A stretch of 64,000 nt of DNA from positions 310,001-374,000 of the forward strand of contig JBCBOS010000001.1 of assembly GCA_039821145.1 (NCBI GenBank). Direction: 5' to 3'. This DNA is from JBCCSZ01 sp039821145. Lineage in GTDB: Bacteria; Bacteroidota; Bacteroidia; Chitinophagales; Saprospiraceae. Below the pieces are notes generated by a model. It was not told the origin of the DNA and did no database searches. It saw only the letters and a program-made list of their open reading frames with translations. Below, piece after piece: positions 9,312-18,154 of this stretch; position 1 is the stretch's first letter; the number at the start of each line of letters is the position of its first letter. The translations under genes were made by a program, and so were the position numbers.

Positions 9312-9639
9312 TGCATCGGACTGCATAGCTTCGCCATCTCTGCCCCATTCATTGATGCCTACACAGGGCGGAATGCTCATCAGATGACGAATTGGCTGGT
9401 GTCAAGGAGTTCTTGCATGGAAACCAGACATGACAAAGCTGCCATTTTTCCGTCTCATTTTTTGAGACCAAAGAAAAAACCCCGAACCAAACAACGCATG
9501 CAGGTCCGAGGTCTCACCTCCGCAGAGGCAAAAGTTGCCTAAGTGGGGATGTCACCACCCCCTTTCGAATATTCTTCATCGATCAGATGAATGCATCTGA
9601 GAATTGTCAAGGAAAATAAAATGGCATATACCCCCAAAG
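9312..9639. other. Convergent intergenic region with a cluster of short hairpins
   Basis: No gene is seen. At least four short perfect inverted repeats follow one another: 9452-9468 (GTCTCA/TGAGAC), 9508-9520 (GAGGT/ACCTC), 9526-9540 (AGGCAA/TTGCCT) and 9583-9600 (TCAGATG/CATCTGA); a weaker GGGG/CCCC pair spans 9545-9561. They sit between the 3' ends of two convergent genes and may act in termination or mRNA 3'-end stability. Confidence 0.45.
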
Positions 9640-10722
9640 TTAGTCACAGGCATATTCAATGCGCATGGGGGAGATGTTGTGCGTGGATTGGAAGGTACCA
9701 CCTCCATTGGTAGGTACATCATAAGTCTCTACCAATGTAAAAGCCTCGTCGATGACCGTTCCACTGATCAAGCTTTGGAAGATGTTGATGGTCCGCACTG
9801 CAAATTGATTGTTGTAATGGGTGACAAAACCAGAGAAAGACAAGGGGGTCGTACCAGATGAATTCACGCGCAGTACATCGAAATCCCAGCTGAATACATG
9901 GTTGTCTCTGTGCAAATTCCAATTGCGGCGATTGCGACTTCTCCGATAAGAGGTGCCCGTCAGTCTGGCGTAGCACTCGATGGTGGTCCGATTTCTCTGC
10001 GAGTCGTAGGTGGTGATGAATTGGAAGGTAAACATTCCCTGTAGGGCTGAAGAGCCTCTTCCTGTCCCATTGGAAATGAATTCTTGATCGGTATAAGAGG
10101 TATTGGGAAAACCATTGGTACATGTTCTCTGCTGGGCAATGGCCGGGCCATCGTATTTGTTGAGGCGCACATAGATGCCATCCTCCAGACGAGATTCTTT
10201 TTCGATCAATGCTTGTGCCAATTGGGCTTTCGTCCCATTTTCTATCCAAAAGCTGCCTTCCTCTCGCACTGTTCCAATTTGATCGCCGATGTAGACGATC
10301 GCATCGCGGTTGAGTACAGAAGCCGGATAGCCATCGATGCCCTTTAGCGCGGGAAAACCATCTACGTAATCGATCATGTCTGCTGGCAAGTCAAAACCAT
10401 CTGTCTCCTCGTTGAAATATTTGATCAGACCGAGTTCAAAAGCAGTGCGCAGGGAGCGAAACCCGATGGCATCTTCCCACGCCAGGCGGCTGCTGAGGTT
10501 GAACGTATCGAGTATTTGCATGGCTTCGAAAAACTTTTCGTCGCTTTCGAAGACCAATGCACCATTTTTCACGGCAACATTGAGGTCAATGGAATGGACT
10601 GGCTCGACGTAGTCATCGATCAGTTGATCTTCCGTTGTTTGGTTTTTGTCGCCGCAAGCCTGAAAGGCCAAGAAGACGCCAAGTAGGGCAAAGAGTCGGA
10701 AGAGGGGAAATACTTGTTTCAT
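9640..10722 (-). CDS. Lipoprotein of unknown function
   Basis: A 360-residue protein with a lipoprotein signal: a basic N-terminus, a hydrophobic core, and a lipobox ending in A-C (LAFQAC at ~18-23) followed by G-D-K-N, then an acidic linker. It should be anchored in the outer or inner membrane. The body is mixed alpha/beta with the second half rich in beta-type segments ('GMFTFQFITTYDSQRNRTTIECYARLTGTSY'). It has only a few cysteines and no catalytic motif I recognise. It is divergent from the LytS-type kinase across about 350 bases and convergent with the HTTM gene. Function unknown; I would expect homologues mainly in related Saprospiria. Confidence 0.72.
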   Translation of the reverse strand: MKQVFPLFRLFALLGVFLAFQACGDKNQTTEDQLIDDYVEPVHSIDLNVAVKNGALVFESDEKFFEAMQILDTFNLSSRLAWEDAIGFRSLRTAFELGLIKYFNEETDGFDLPADMIDYVDGFPALKGIDGYPASVLNRDAIVYIGDQIGTVREEGSFWIENGTKAQLAQALIEKESRLEDGIYVRLNKYDGPAIAQQRTCTNGFPNTSYTDQEFISNGTGRGSSALQGMFTFQFITTYDSQRNRTTIECYARLTGTSYRRSRNRRNWNLHRDNHVFSWDFDVLRVNSSGTTPLSFSGFVTHYNNQFAVRTINIFQSLISGTVIDEAFTLVETYDVPTNGGGTFQSTHNISPMRIEYACD

Positions 10723-11069
10723 GATTTTGTGAATTTAACTGTCTACAAATTTTGTGTGCCTTACCAACAGGCCGAATGATTTTGTCCTTCAAAAGTATTG
10801 GAAAAGCCCCCCTCATATGTCGCGTCTTGTACGAAGTCTTAGTTGTGGAGGATAAAGGCTGAGAATAATTGATCGAAGCCACAAAATTTTGTACTTTGTT
10901 GGTCTGATAGATTCAATGCTTCACACGTACATTACTTTCATCACATTTTAGAGTCTGACAAGTATTTATTGGTAAAATGGTCTGCGAATGACCCTTTCTA
11001 GTCGGCTGGTTTATACACAGGATAGAACAGCTGTTTAGATACATTCGCCCCCTTGCTGATAGAACACTT
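10723..11069. other. Divergent intergenic region (lipoprotein / sensor kinase)
   Basis: About 350 bases between two divergent starts. A weak promoter-like pair for the plus strand (TTG near 10869 and TACTTTG near 10892) is the only regulatory candidate I see. There is no convincing gene. Confidence 0.35.
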
Positions 11070-14063
11070 ATGCCAGTAGAACCCTATATCAAACGCATCC
11101 ATTGGTTGCTGATCTGCCTGTTGGGCAATTGGACCGCCCATGCCCAAGACACAGGCATCCATCACCTGACAGACGAGGACGGATTGCCCAGTATGACGGT
11201 CTTTCACAGCCTGCAAGACATCAATGGCCACATATGGATGGGGACCAAAAATGGATTGTGCGTTTACGACGGTCGACAATTTGAGCGCATCCGGATTCCG
11301 GGCTTCATAGATGAGGAAATCATTTACCTGAAAGAAGATCGCTGGGGACGCATCTGGGTCAGCAACCTCAGCGGGCAAATTGGCATTGTCAAAAATAGAA
11401 GAGGTCAATTGTTTGAACACCCCTGCCTACCAGCCGAAAGTTATCCCCACTCTTTTTGCATAACCGATCGGGATGTCACCCTCAGTTGTGTCAATCCGTC
11501 AATCGACAGCAGTCGAACACACAAAAAAATCATTCGATTGACCTTCACAGAAGAGGGAGAGTTTGACCAAGTGCTTTCTGTCAAGGGCAACTTGCAACGG
11601 CACAACATCCACCTCTCATACCACGATGGACAGTGGGTGGAGCTTTCGGTCGCCGGGGATGGACAACGTTGGAAGATCGATGCAATCATCGATGACCAAA
11701 TTCAATCATCTTACACCAGTCATGATCTGCATCCAATCCGTCAGGAAAACACTCGCATGCGTCTCATCAAGATCGACGATCAAGGCAGGTACTATCTCCA
11801 TGGAAGTTCTACCGGTTTGGTGCGTTGGGGGAAAGAAGAACAACTCTTGATTCCCATCAGTCCCGATGCCTATGTCAACCAAGTACACATCAAAGACGGG
11901 CAAATCTATGTCGCCAGTAGCCAAGGCATACACATCCTTGATTCGCATTCCTTTGAGCTAAAACGGCACCTGTTTCAAAAGGAAAACTGTTACCACATCA
12001 ACTTTGACCAACGCGGCAACTTGTGGGTAAGTTTGGCTGTCAATGGCGTGTACGTGATCCCTCAAATCGACCTCAGGGTATTTGACAAAAAAGGCCAATG
12101 GCTGCCCAACAATGGCGTATACAGTCTTCATTTTTCCCAGGATCAGCAGCAGTTGTTTGCAGGCTTAGACGACGGGCAATTCGTGCAAGTAGACTTGCAG
12201 CAGGAACCTCCCAACTTTCAATCTCACTCACTCCCTCTTCGGCGCATTCTCAATCTACAAGCTGAGAAAAATGGCCAGATTTGGGCAGGTGGAGACGAAG
12301 GAATCTGCCTCGTTGATCCGACAGGGCGCTGCCGCATACTCCCTCTTCCCTCTTCTGCCGTCAAAGTATTGTGGCCAACCAAAGGTGACTCCATCTTAAT
12401 TGGTACCTCCGACCGGACTTCCATCATGTACCCTTCCAAAGATGGATTGGGCGACAGCCTTTCCCAATCCAAACCTCAAAAGAAATTGCTGACCCAAAAA
12501 CGCACCTATGGTCTGTGCCAAGAAGGATCGCGAATTTGGATCGGAACACTGGCAGGCATCTACTTTTACCAATCCGACAGTTTGCATCCTTTTTTGGAGA
12601 ATGGCCTTCATCGACTGTATCGAGTATCAGTCATCTTGCCTGCCCCCCAGGGAGGGGTTTGGGTCGGTACCCACAACGATGGCTTGCTCAGAATCGCTGA
12701 CAACCGAATTGTAGAGAGATACACAAGCGAGGGAAAACTGATCAGCAACAGATGCCTGAGCTTGCACATTCGAGACAACCAACTGTACATCGGGACAGAC
12801 AAAGGATTGCAAATTCTGGATGATGCGGAGGGATTCGTTGGCCACATCAACAAGTTCCAGGGCTTACCCACCGATGAGATCAATGCCATTGCGGTGTCGG
12901 ACCGATGCATCTGGCTGGGCACCCCCAGAGGACTCATCCAATTGCCCAAAGAGATCATCCACCAGTGGGACAATGAAGTCCCTCTTCACCTGACAGGGGT
13001 GAGCATCAACGGGCGGGACACTTGCCTGAAAACGCACTATCAACTGGCATACGACCAAAACAACCTGGACATCAGCTTTGAGAGTCTTCTCTATCGGGCC
13101 AGAGGCAGAGAGACCTACCGCTATCGCCTACTGGGCAATGACAATCGATGGCTGCAGACCGATGCTCGCACAGTCAGATACCACAAGCTCGCCAGTGGGC
13201 AGTACCGATTCGAACTGGAGGCAATTGGGACAGATGGAAGGGTCTACAATGGAAGGCGACAAATCACATTCGACATTGCACTGCCTTGGTGGGAAACGCT
13301 TTGGTTTTACTTACTGGTCAGCAGCAGCCTGATTGGGATCAGCAGTGGCACGATGTATTGGCGATGGCGGGAGGTGCGAAAGCGAGACACCCAAGAGCTA
13401 AAATGGCAGCGACAAATCCAGAAACTGAGAAGCGAAGCATTGCGGACCCAGATGAATCCCCACTTCATTTTCAATTCGCTCAATGCCATCCAAGACTACT
13501 TTTTGGCAGGCAAACTGGAACCTTCCTTGCTGTACCTGTCCAACTTCTCGCATCTCATCCGACTGATCTTTGACTACTCCAATCGAGAGTCGATCAGTTT
13601 GGAAGAGGAGTTGGAGTTTTTGCAACTGTATTTGGACTTGGAAAAACTTCGGTTTGGCAACCGCATGGAAAGCATTGAACTGGAAGTAGCCCCCGAACTA
13701 GCCGAGCAAGCAGACCTGATTCAGCTTCCGCCATTGATCGTCCAACCCATCGCCGAAAACGCCTTCAAGCATGGGTTGCTTCACAAAAAAGGAGGTGGAC
13801 GATTGCACATTTACTTCAGCAGCCTGTCCGGTCAACAAATCCAATGTACCATCACCGACAATGGCATTGGAAGGCAAGAAGCCAAAAGGTTGGACCGCTA
13901 TCGCCATTTGTCTCGACAGAGCGGTGGGTTGAAGGCCACTCGCGAACGCCTCGCTCTACTCGGGCACCAAGGAGAGAAAAAGCTCGTCCCCAAATTGGTC
14001 ATTTACGACTTGAAGGACACAAAAGGAAAGGCTTTGGGCACCAGGGTGACCTTATTCATTTGA
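11070..14063 (+). CDS. LytS-type sensor histidine kinase with Reg_prop beta-propeller
   Basis: A 997-residue membrane kinase. Order of parts: signal peptide (ending ...NWTAHAQ); periplasmic two-component regulator propeller repeats (for example 'MTVFHSLQDINGHIWMGTKNGLCVYDG' and 'GLPTDEINAIAVSDRCIWLGTPRGL'); a Y_Y_Y-type Ig domain around 650-735; one transmembrane helix near 744-766; a short coiled coil; a His_kinase module with the phospho-acceptor in MNPHFIFNSLNAIQDYF (near 793); and an ATPase with N box 'PIAENAFKHG' (near 892) and G box 'DNGIG' (near 931). It should sense an extracytoplasmic signal and phosphorylate the LytTR regulator encoded 208 bases downstream. Related propeller kinases often control polysaccharide use; here no such genes are adjacent, so the signal is unknown. 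Confidence 0.92.
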   Translation: MPVEPYIKRIHWLLICLLGNWTAHAQDTGIHHLTDEDGLPSMTVFHSLQDINGHIWMGTKNGLCVYDGRQFERIRIPGFIDEEIIYLKEDRWGRIWVSNLSGQIGIVKNRRGQLFEHPCLPAESYPHSFCITDRDVTLSCVNPSIDSSRTHKKIIRLTFTEEGEFDQVLSVKGNLQRHNIHLSYHDGQWVELSVAGDGQRWKIDAIIDDQIQSSYTSHDLHPIRQENTRMRLIKIDDQGRYYLHGSSTGLVRWGKEEQLLIPISPDAYVNQVHIKDGQIYVASSQGIHILDSHSFELKRHLFQKENCYHINFDQRGNLWVSLAVNGVYVIPQIDLRVFDKKGQWLPNNGVYSLHFSQDQQQLFAGLDDGQFVQVDLQQEPPNFQSHSLPLRRILNLQAEKNGQIWAGGDEGICLVDPTGRCRILPLPSSAVKVLWPTKGDSILIGTSDRTSIMYPSKDGLGDSLSQSKPQKKLLTQKRTYGLCQEGSRIWIGTLAGIYFYQSDSLHPFLENGLHRLYRVSVILPAPQGGVWVGTHNDGLLRIADNRIVERYTSEGKLISNRCLSLHIRDNQLYIGTDKGLQILDDAEGFVGHINKFQGLPTDEINAIAVSDRCIWLGTPRGLIQLPKEIIHQWDNEVPLHLTGVSINGRDTCLKTHYQLAYDQNNLDISFESLLYRARGRETYRYRLLGNDNRWLQTDARTVRYHKLASGQYRFELEAIGTDGRVYNGRRQITFDIALPWWETLWFYLLVSSSLIGISSGTMYWRWREVRKRDTQELKWQRQIQKLRSEALRTQMNPHFIFNSLNAIQDYFLAGKLEPSLLYLSNFSHLIRLIFDYSNRESISLEEELEFLQLYLDLEKLRFGNRMESIELEVAPELAEQADLIQLPPLIVQPIAENAFKHGLLHKKGGGRLHIYFSSLSGQQIQCTITDNGIGRQEAKRLDRYRHLSRQSGGLKATRERLALLGHQGEKKLVPKLVIYDLKDTKGKALGTRVTLFI

Positions 14064-14271
14064 AACCGATGACATGCAATCCCATGGCCATGTGAAACAC
14101 ATTGACAATCAAAATACCGAACTACGACAAGCTGACTGTATGCATGCACAATATGATTCTTGCCCCTCCTCTTCCTCTCGACACAAGATCGGAATGTGTC
14201 TTGGCAGAAAGCGAGAATTTTTCCGTTGACAGACAGAGCAGCTGTGTTGGCAAGTACCTAAATCAAAATAC

Positions 14272-15018
14272 ATGAACCTGAAAGCACTCATTGTAGAGGA
14301 CGAATGGAATGGACGGCAAATGCTGCACCGAATGATTGACAAATTTTGTCCTGAGTTGGAAGTGATCGCAGACAGCAGCAGTGTAGATGAAGCGACGTTT
14401 CTATTGGAAAAACACCAGTTGGATGTCGTTTTTTTGGACATTGAGCTGCCGGGGCAAAATGGCTTTGCTCTTCTGGACTTGTTTCCCAATCCCAGTTTTG
14501 ACATCATTTTTACCACGGCCTACGACAAGTATGCGGTGCAGGCATTTCGAATGTCGGCAGTCGACTATTTGTTGAAGCCCATCAATTTCATTCACCTCAG
14601 AGAAGCGGTGGGGCGGGTCAAGCAAAAGCGCCAACCGCAAGACAAGGCAACACAGATGGCCCACCTACAGGAGAACCTACAAGGAACCACATTTACCAAG
14701 ATTGGTTTGCCCACCCCCAATGGCTATTGTTTCATTGAGTTGGATGAGATCGTGAGTTGTGAGGCCAGTCGCAATTACAGCTGTTTTTATTTGAGCGGAG
14801 GCAAAAAGGTCGTTGTGGCCAAACCCTTGAAGTACTATGAGAAGGCGCTGTGTCAGGGACAATTTTACCGCATCAGTCGCTCGCACATCATCAATTTGCA
14901 GCATCTCGACCGCTACATTCGTACCAAGGGCGGAGAGGTGGTACTGACAAACGGCACTTGCTTGGCACTGTCGGAAACCCGGCGGGAAGGGTTTCTACAA
15001 CGGATCAGAAGGCAGTAG
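14272..15018 (+). CDS. LytTR-family response regulator
   Basis: A 248-residue regulator. The receiver domain (1-~120) has the acidic pair in 'IVEDE', the phospho-acceptor Asp56 in 'VVFLDIELP', the conserved Thr in 'IIFTTAYDKYA' and the Lys in 'DYLLKPI'. The LytTR DNA-binding domain follows from about 140 ('FIELDEIVSCEASRNYSCFYLSGGKKVVVAKPLKYYE...YRISRSHIINLQHLDRYI'). LytTR proteins bind direct repeats upstream of their targets as phosphorylated dimers. The gene follows the LytS-type kinase in the same orientation, so the two form a two-component pair. The 208-base gap leaves room for a separate promoter. Target genes cannot be deduced. Confidence 0.92.
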   Translation: MNLKALIVEDEWNGRQMLHRMIDKFCPELEVIADSSSVDEATFLLEKHQLDVVFLDIELPGQNGFALLDLFPNPSFDIIFTTAYDKYAVQAFRMSAVDYLLKPINFIHLREAVGRVKQKRQPQDKATQMAHLQENLQGTTFTKIGLPTPNGYCFIELDEIVSCEASRNYSCFYLSGGKKVVVAKPLKYYEKALCQGQFYRISRSHIINLQHLDRYIRTKGGEVVLTNGTCLALSETRREGFLQRIRRQ

Positions 15019-15609
15019 AACTGACAAAACCACTCGTTTTTTGATCCAGGACTTTGTGGGGAAGTTCCCTTGGGCTGGCGATGGGTTGTCATTTCTTGTG
15101 CTCATTCCCTGTTGAGGTCGCGAGTCACTTTTGGGTTGGAATGCTGGCTTGGCATGGACCAAAATTACGAATTGGGCCAAAAATTACTCAAACCAAATAA
15201 AAACAAATACGATAAAAATATACTGAAATAGCTATTGAAAACAAATCATTTAAATATTGCAGATAAAAAATTTTGAAAAAAGTCCTCAAAAATTTATGGA
15301 ATTTCGGGGGGTGCCGTGTCCTATTACCGGATAAAATGGAAAAATCTTGGGTCCGCGGCAGAGATTTTTCGGTCTGTATAAATTCCACGTTGGGCATATC
15401 TGCCCAGGTTTGGGTTGGCGGAGCTGTACTTGAGTGCGGTTCCAAAAAGGAGGCGGCTTTGGGGGCTTGCCTTGAGGGTGGGCTCCCACCCAGAAGCCCA
15501 AACTACACCCCCTCCCCAAGTGCCACAAAACCTCTGGCCCTTCCAAGCTCCCCAAAAAACCAAAAATTGTTTTATTTTTCAAAACATTTTGTACTTTTAC
15601 CAAAAAGAA
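15019..15609. other. Non-coding region with AT-rich part and GC-rich inverted repeat
   Basis: A gap of 590 bases. The stretch 15180-15300 is strongly AT-rich. At 15461-15499 lies a GC-rich nested inverted repeat: GGGCTT (15463-15468) pairs with AAGCCC (15494-15499) around a strong hairpin GGGTGG/CCACCC (15476-15491). Long open frames on both strands here lack start context and any domain and are dismissed. A possible promoter for the next gene lies at the right end. Confidence 0.45.
15567..15598 (+). promoter_or_regulatory. Putative Bacteroidota-type promoter of the VOC gene
   Basis: TTG at 15567-15569 and TACTTTT at 15592-15598 are separated by 22 bases, resembling the -33/-7 elements of Bacteroidota sigma. 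The ATG follows 12 bases downstream, which would give a very short leader. Weak evidence. Confidence 0.3.
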
Positions 15610-16032
15610 ATGCATCCGCTCTTTGACACGCCCCGACCCAATGGTTTCCACACCCTGAATGCCTACTTGTTCACAGAAGCCCCCGAGCGGCTCATCCAGT
15701 TCGCCCAAGACGTCTTCTATGCCCAGGAACTCAGTCGCACCACCCATCCCGACAGTGGCATCATCCGCAATTGCATTCTCCAAATCGGAGACAGCTGTTT
15801 CATGATCGCACAAGCCAGCGATGCATTCACAGGGATGCGATCTGCCTTTTACCTCTACGTCAACGATGTAGATGGGACTTATCAAAGGGCATTGGAACAC
15901 GGGGCAAGCTCGGTGTTTGAAGCAGCAGACATGGAGTTTGGTGATCGACAGGCGGGCATTGTCGATCCAGCAGGAAATTATTGGTGGATCTCCCAACGCC
16001 TCCTGGCAAGTGACTATTCCTCATCGTATTAA
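15610..16032 (+). CDS. VOC (glyoxalase/bleomycin-resistance) family protein
   Basis: A 140-residue single-domain protein with the beta-alpha-beta-beta-beta pattern of the vicinal oxygen chelate fold: 'HTLNAYLFTEAPERLIQFAQDVFYAQEL', 'NCILQIGDSCFMIAQ', 'AFYLYVNDVDGTYQRALEHGASS', and the closing 'MEFGDRQAGIVDPAGNYWWISQRL', which is typical of the PhnB-like subgroup. Such proteins are small metal-binding enzymes or binding proteins; the substrate cannot be told from sequence. The frame stays open far upstream, but the ATG at 15610 is chosen because the conserved domain starts just after it. It is the first gene of a rightward run of small genes. Confidence 0.85.
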   Translation: MHPLFDTPRPNGFHTLNAYLFTEAPERLIQFAQDVFYAQELSRTTHPDSGIIRNCILQIGDSCFMIAQASDAFTGMRSAFYLYVNDVDGTYQRALEHGASSVFEAADMEFGDRQAGIVDPAGNYWWISQRLLASDYSSSY

Positions 16033-16103
16033 TTGAATACACAGACAAAATATGGGCTTTCAAAATCATGTAGCCCAGACATTCATCAACCAAATCTTTT
16101 GCT

Positions 16104-16616
16104 ATGCCTACAAATTTTTACATGTTCTTCGTGGCAGCTGCCATCCCCCTCGCCATCGGCGCTGTCTATTACCACCCAATGGTCGTTGGAAATGCATGGA
16201 TGAAAACCAACGGCTTTACTGCCGCTCAATTGCAGAAGGGCAATATGGCAGTTATTTTTGGTCTCAGCTATATTTTTTCTGTCCTCACAGCCGTCATGCT
16301 GTCCGCTGTGGTCATTCACCAGGGAGGAGTCTTTGGGACCATTGGGACAGCAGCCCTGGAAGCGGGTAGCCCAGAGCAAGCTGACTTTGCTCAGATGATG
16401 GCCAAGTACGGCAACAACTTCCGAACTTTTGGCCACGGAGCACTCCACGGCTTTGGAGTAGCCCTCCTTTTTGCATTGCCCATTATTGGCATCAACGCCC
16501 TTTTCGAAAGGAGAGGCTGGAAGTACATCCTCATCCATTTCGGATATTGGGCCATTACCCTTACCCTCATGGGAGGACTCCTCTGCCAAACCCTCAAATA
16601 CGCCTCCCCGAGCTAG
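16104..16616 (+). CDS. DUF1761-family membrane protein
   Basis: A 170-residue integral membrane protein with four hydrophobic segments: residues ~5-25, ~50-70 ('VIFGLSYIFSVLTAVMLSAVVI'), ~112-132 ('ALHGFGVALLFALPIIGINAL') and ~143-160. The features 'IGAVYYHPMVVGNAWMK' near the N-terminus and 'HGALHGFGVALLFALPIIGINALFERRGWKYILIHFGYWAITLTLMGGLL' are those of the DUF1761 family. The family has no known biochemical function. The gene lies 71 bases after the VOC gene and 92 before the phosphodiester glycosidase gene in the same orientation, so cotranscription is possible but not compelling. Confidence 0.8.
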   Translation: MPTNFYMFFVAAAIPLAIGAVYYHPMVVGNAWMKTNGFTAAQLQKGNMAVIFGLSYIFSVLTAVMLSAVVIHQGGVFGTIGTAALEAGSPEQADFAQMMAKYGNNFRTFGHGALHGFGVALLFALPIIGINALFERRGWKYILIHFGYWAITLTLMGGLLCQTLKYASPS

Positions 16617-16708
16617 GGACCTCTCAATCCACCCCCAAATGCAAATAGTCCCTGTTTTGCATACTTCGATTGGCCATAAAGCAGTTGGAAAAGTAGAAAT
16701 ACATCGCT

Positions 16709-17527
16709 ATGTCACTCAAAGTCATCCGCATCCTTTTGCTGTCGATTGCCTGCTGCTGCTCCATTTCTTTTTGGCTGATCCAAAAGTCGGACATGGGAGA
16801 GCGTAAGGAGGCTTCTCCAACATCCTCCCTGCCAGCTGGTGGGCACAAGCTGACGTTCAAGGGAGCAGACTTCTATGTGTACAAAGTAGACAAAGACAAA
16901 GAAGCCATCCAGCTTTGGCTGAAAGACGACCAAGATCAACTTTTCAGAAACATCGGTCAACTGGAAAAGTACCTCAAGCAGAAAGGACAAAAGATCGCAT
17001 TTGCCATGAATGCTGGCATGTATCAAAAAGACCGAATGCCACAAGGCTTGTACATCAGCAAAGGCGAGAAGCTCCAAGCGCTCGACACACTTTCCGAAGG
17101 CTATGGCAACTTTTATCTGCAACCCAATGGCATCTTTGGATTTGATACCCAGGGGGTGGAAAAAACGCTGCGGGCGGCAGTACTCACGCGCAAGGAATTT
17201 GTGAAAGCAAAGCCCTTTGAAAATGCCACTCAGTCGGGCCCCATGCTGGTCATCGATGGGAAGATCCATCCAAAGTTTCGGGCATCGTCTACCAGCAAGT
17301 ATGTGCGAAATGGCGTTGGCATCGATGCAGCGGGAGACATCCTGTTCGCTTTTTCGGAAATCCCCGTCAATCTGTATCATTTTGCCGATCTCTACGCCGA
17401 CCTCTTGAACTGCGACAACGCACTCTACCTCGATGGGGCCATTTCTCAATTGTACCTGCCCCAACTCCAACGCCATGACAGAACGGGAAATATGGGACCA
17501 CTCATTGGCATTGCCATTCCCCAATGA
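16709..17527 (+). CDS. Phosphodiester glycosidase (NAGPA/DUF2233) family protein
   Basis: A 272-residue exported protein. A hydrophobic N-terminal segment ('IRILLLSIACCCSISFWL') is a signal peptide or anchor; its Cys cluster could also be a lipobox. The body carries the family's signatures: 'FAMNAGMYQKDRMPQGLYISKG', 'YGNFYLQPNGIFGF', 'SGPMLVIDGKIHPKF', 'VRNGVGIDAAGDILFAFSE' and the closing 'LNCDNALYLDGAISQLYLP'. This is the NAGPA (uncovering enzyme)-like domain, which in other organisms cleaves phosphodiester-linked sugars or modifies exopolysaccharide. The bacterial substrate here is unknown; a periplasmic location is inferred. The next gene starts 21 bases after its stop, suggesting an operon. 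Confidence 0.88.
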   Translation: MSLKVIRILLLSIACCCSISFWLIQKSDMGERKEASPTSSLPAGGHKLTFKGADFYVYKVDKDKEAIQLWLKDDQDQLFRNIGQLEKYLKQKGQKIAFAMNAGMYQKDRMPQGLYISKGEKLQALDTLSEGYGNFYLQPNGIFGFDTQGVEKTLRAAVLTRKEFVKAKPFENATQSGPMLVIDGKIHPKFRASSTSKYVRNGVGIDAAGDILFAFSEIPVNLYHFADLYADLLNCDNALYLDGAISQLYLPQLQRHDRTGNMGPLIGIAIPQ

Positions 17528-17548
17528 TGCCACCTCAATTTTTCTCCA

Positions 17549-18121
17549 ATGGAACAGGATCACACAGAAGAACTTCAAAAACGGACAAGAGATGTCAGCC
17601 GCATGCTAAAGCGCCAAGGTTATGCCATTTCTGTTTTTCCCAATTTTGACTTGTTGCTGAGTACGTCCAATAGAGCACCGTCCAACTCTCGCTTGTTAAT
17701 GGCCAACCGGCTTTTGATCTTTGCACTGTTCGCATTTGTTTCAGCTTTTTTTCTGCTGATGAAATACCACATTTTATTGGCTCTTTGGGTAGGGGTCTTT
17801 TCTTTCCTCTGGGCCCAAAGGCTGGTTTTGTCATTGGCACCTAAGCCTACTTCTCCAGCCATTCACCTTCGCACGGACAGCATCGATCTTTTGCAGGGAG
17901 AGGAAAGTATCTTAAGACTCAGCCATGAACACATCGACGAAATTGTGTTGGACATCAGCAGGGACCAAGCTCCTTTCGAGGGTCGCATTGTACTCAAGTA
18001 TGAAGGAGAGGAACAACTGGCCTTTCTTCCACTGACTGCCGATTACAAGGCTTATCTAGAAGATGACTTGCAAACTTTTGCCAGCTATCTCAAACTGAAA
18101 CTCTTTGACGATCCAGATTGA
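17549..18121 (+). CDS. Membrane protein of unknown function
   Basis: A 190-residue protein I do not recognise. It has a charged cytoplasmic-looking N-terminus (~1-50), two adjacent hydrophobic helices at ~53-72 and ~74-92 ('LLIFALFAFVSAFFLLMKYHILLALWVGVFSFLWA'), and a C-terminal domain rich in short beta-type segments ('IHLRTDSIDLLQGEESILRLSHEHIDEIVLDIS...GRIVLKYEGEEQLAFLPLTAD'). The arrangement of two helices followed by a beta domain resembles small PH-like membrane proteins, but that is only a shape comparison. It lies 21 bases after the glycosidase gene and 33 before the hydrolase gene, so the three are likely cotranscribed. Confidence 0.65.
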   Translation: MEQDHTEELQKRTRDVSRMLKRQGYAISVFPNFDLLLSTSNRAPSNSRLLMANRLLIFALFAFVSAFFLLMKYHILLALWVGVFSFLWAQRLVLSLAPKPTSPAIHLRTDSIDLLQGEESILRLSHEHIDEIVLDISRDQAPFEGRIVLKYEGEEQLAFLPLTADYKAYLEDDLQTFASYLKLKLFDDPD

Positions 18122-18154
18122 ACTCAACTTGACATTTCTCGTACAAAAGAACAA

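Noticed and set aside
15286..15996. 236-codon minus-strand ORF over the VOC gene and upstream gap
   Set aside because: It runs through the GC-rich hairpin and the antisense of a clear VOC domain; no recognisable protein.
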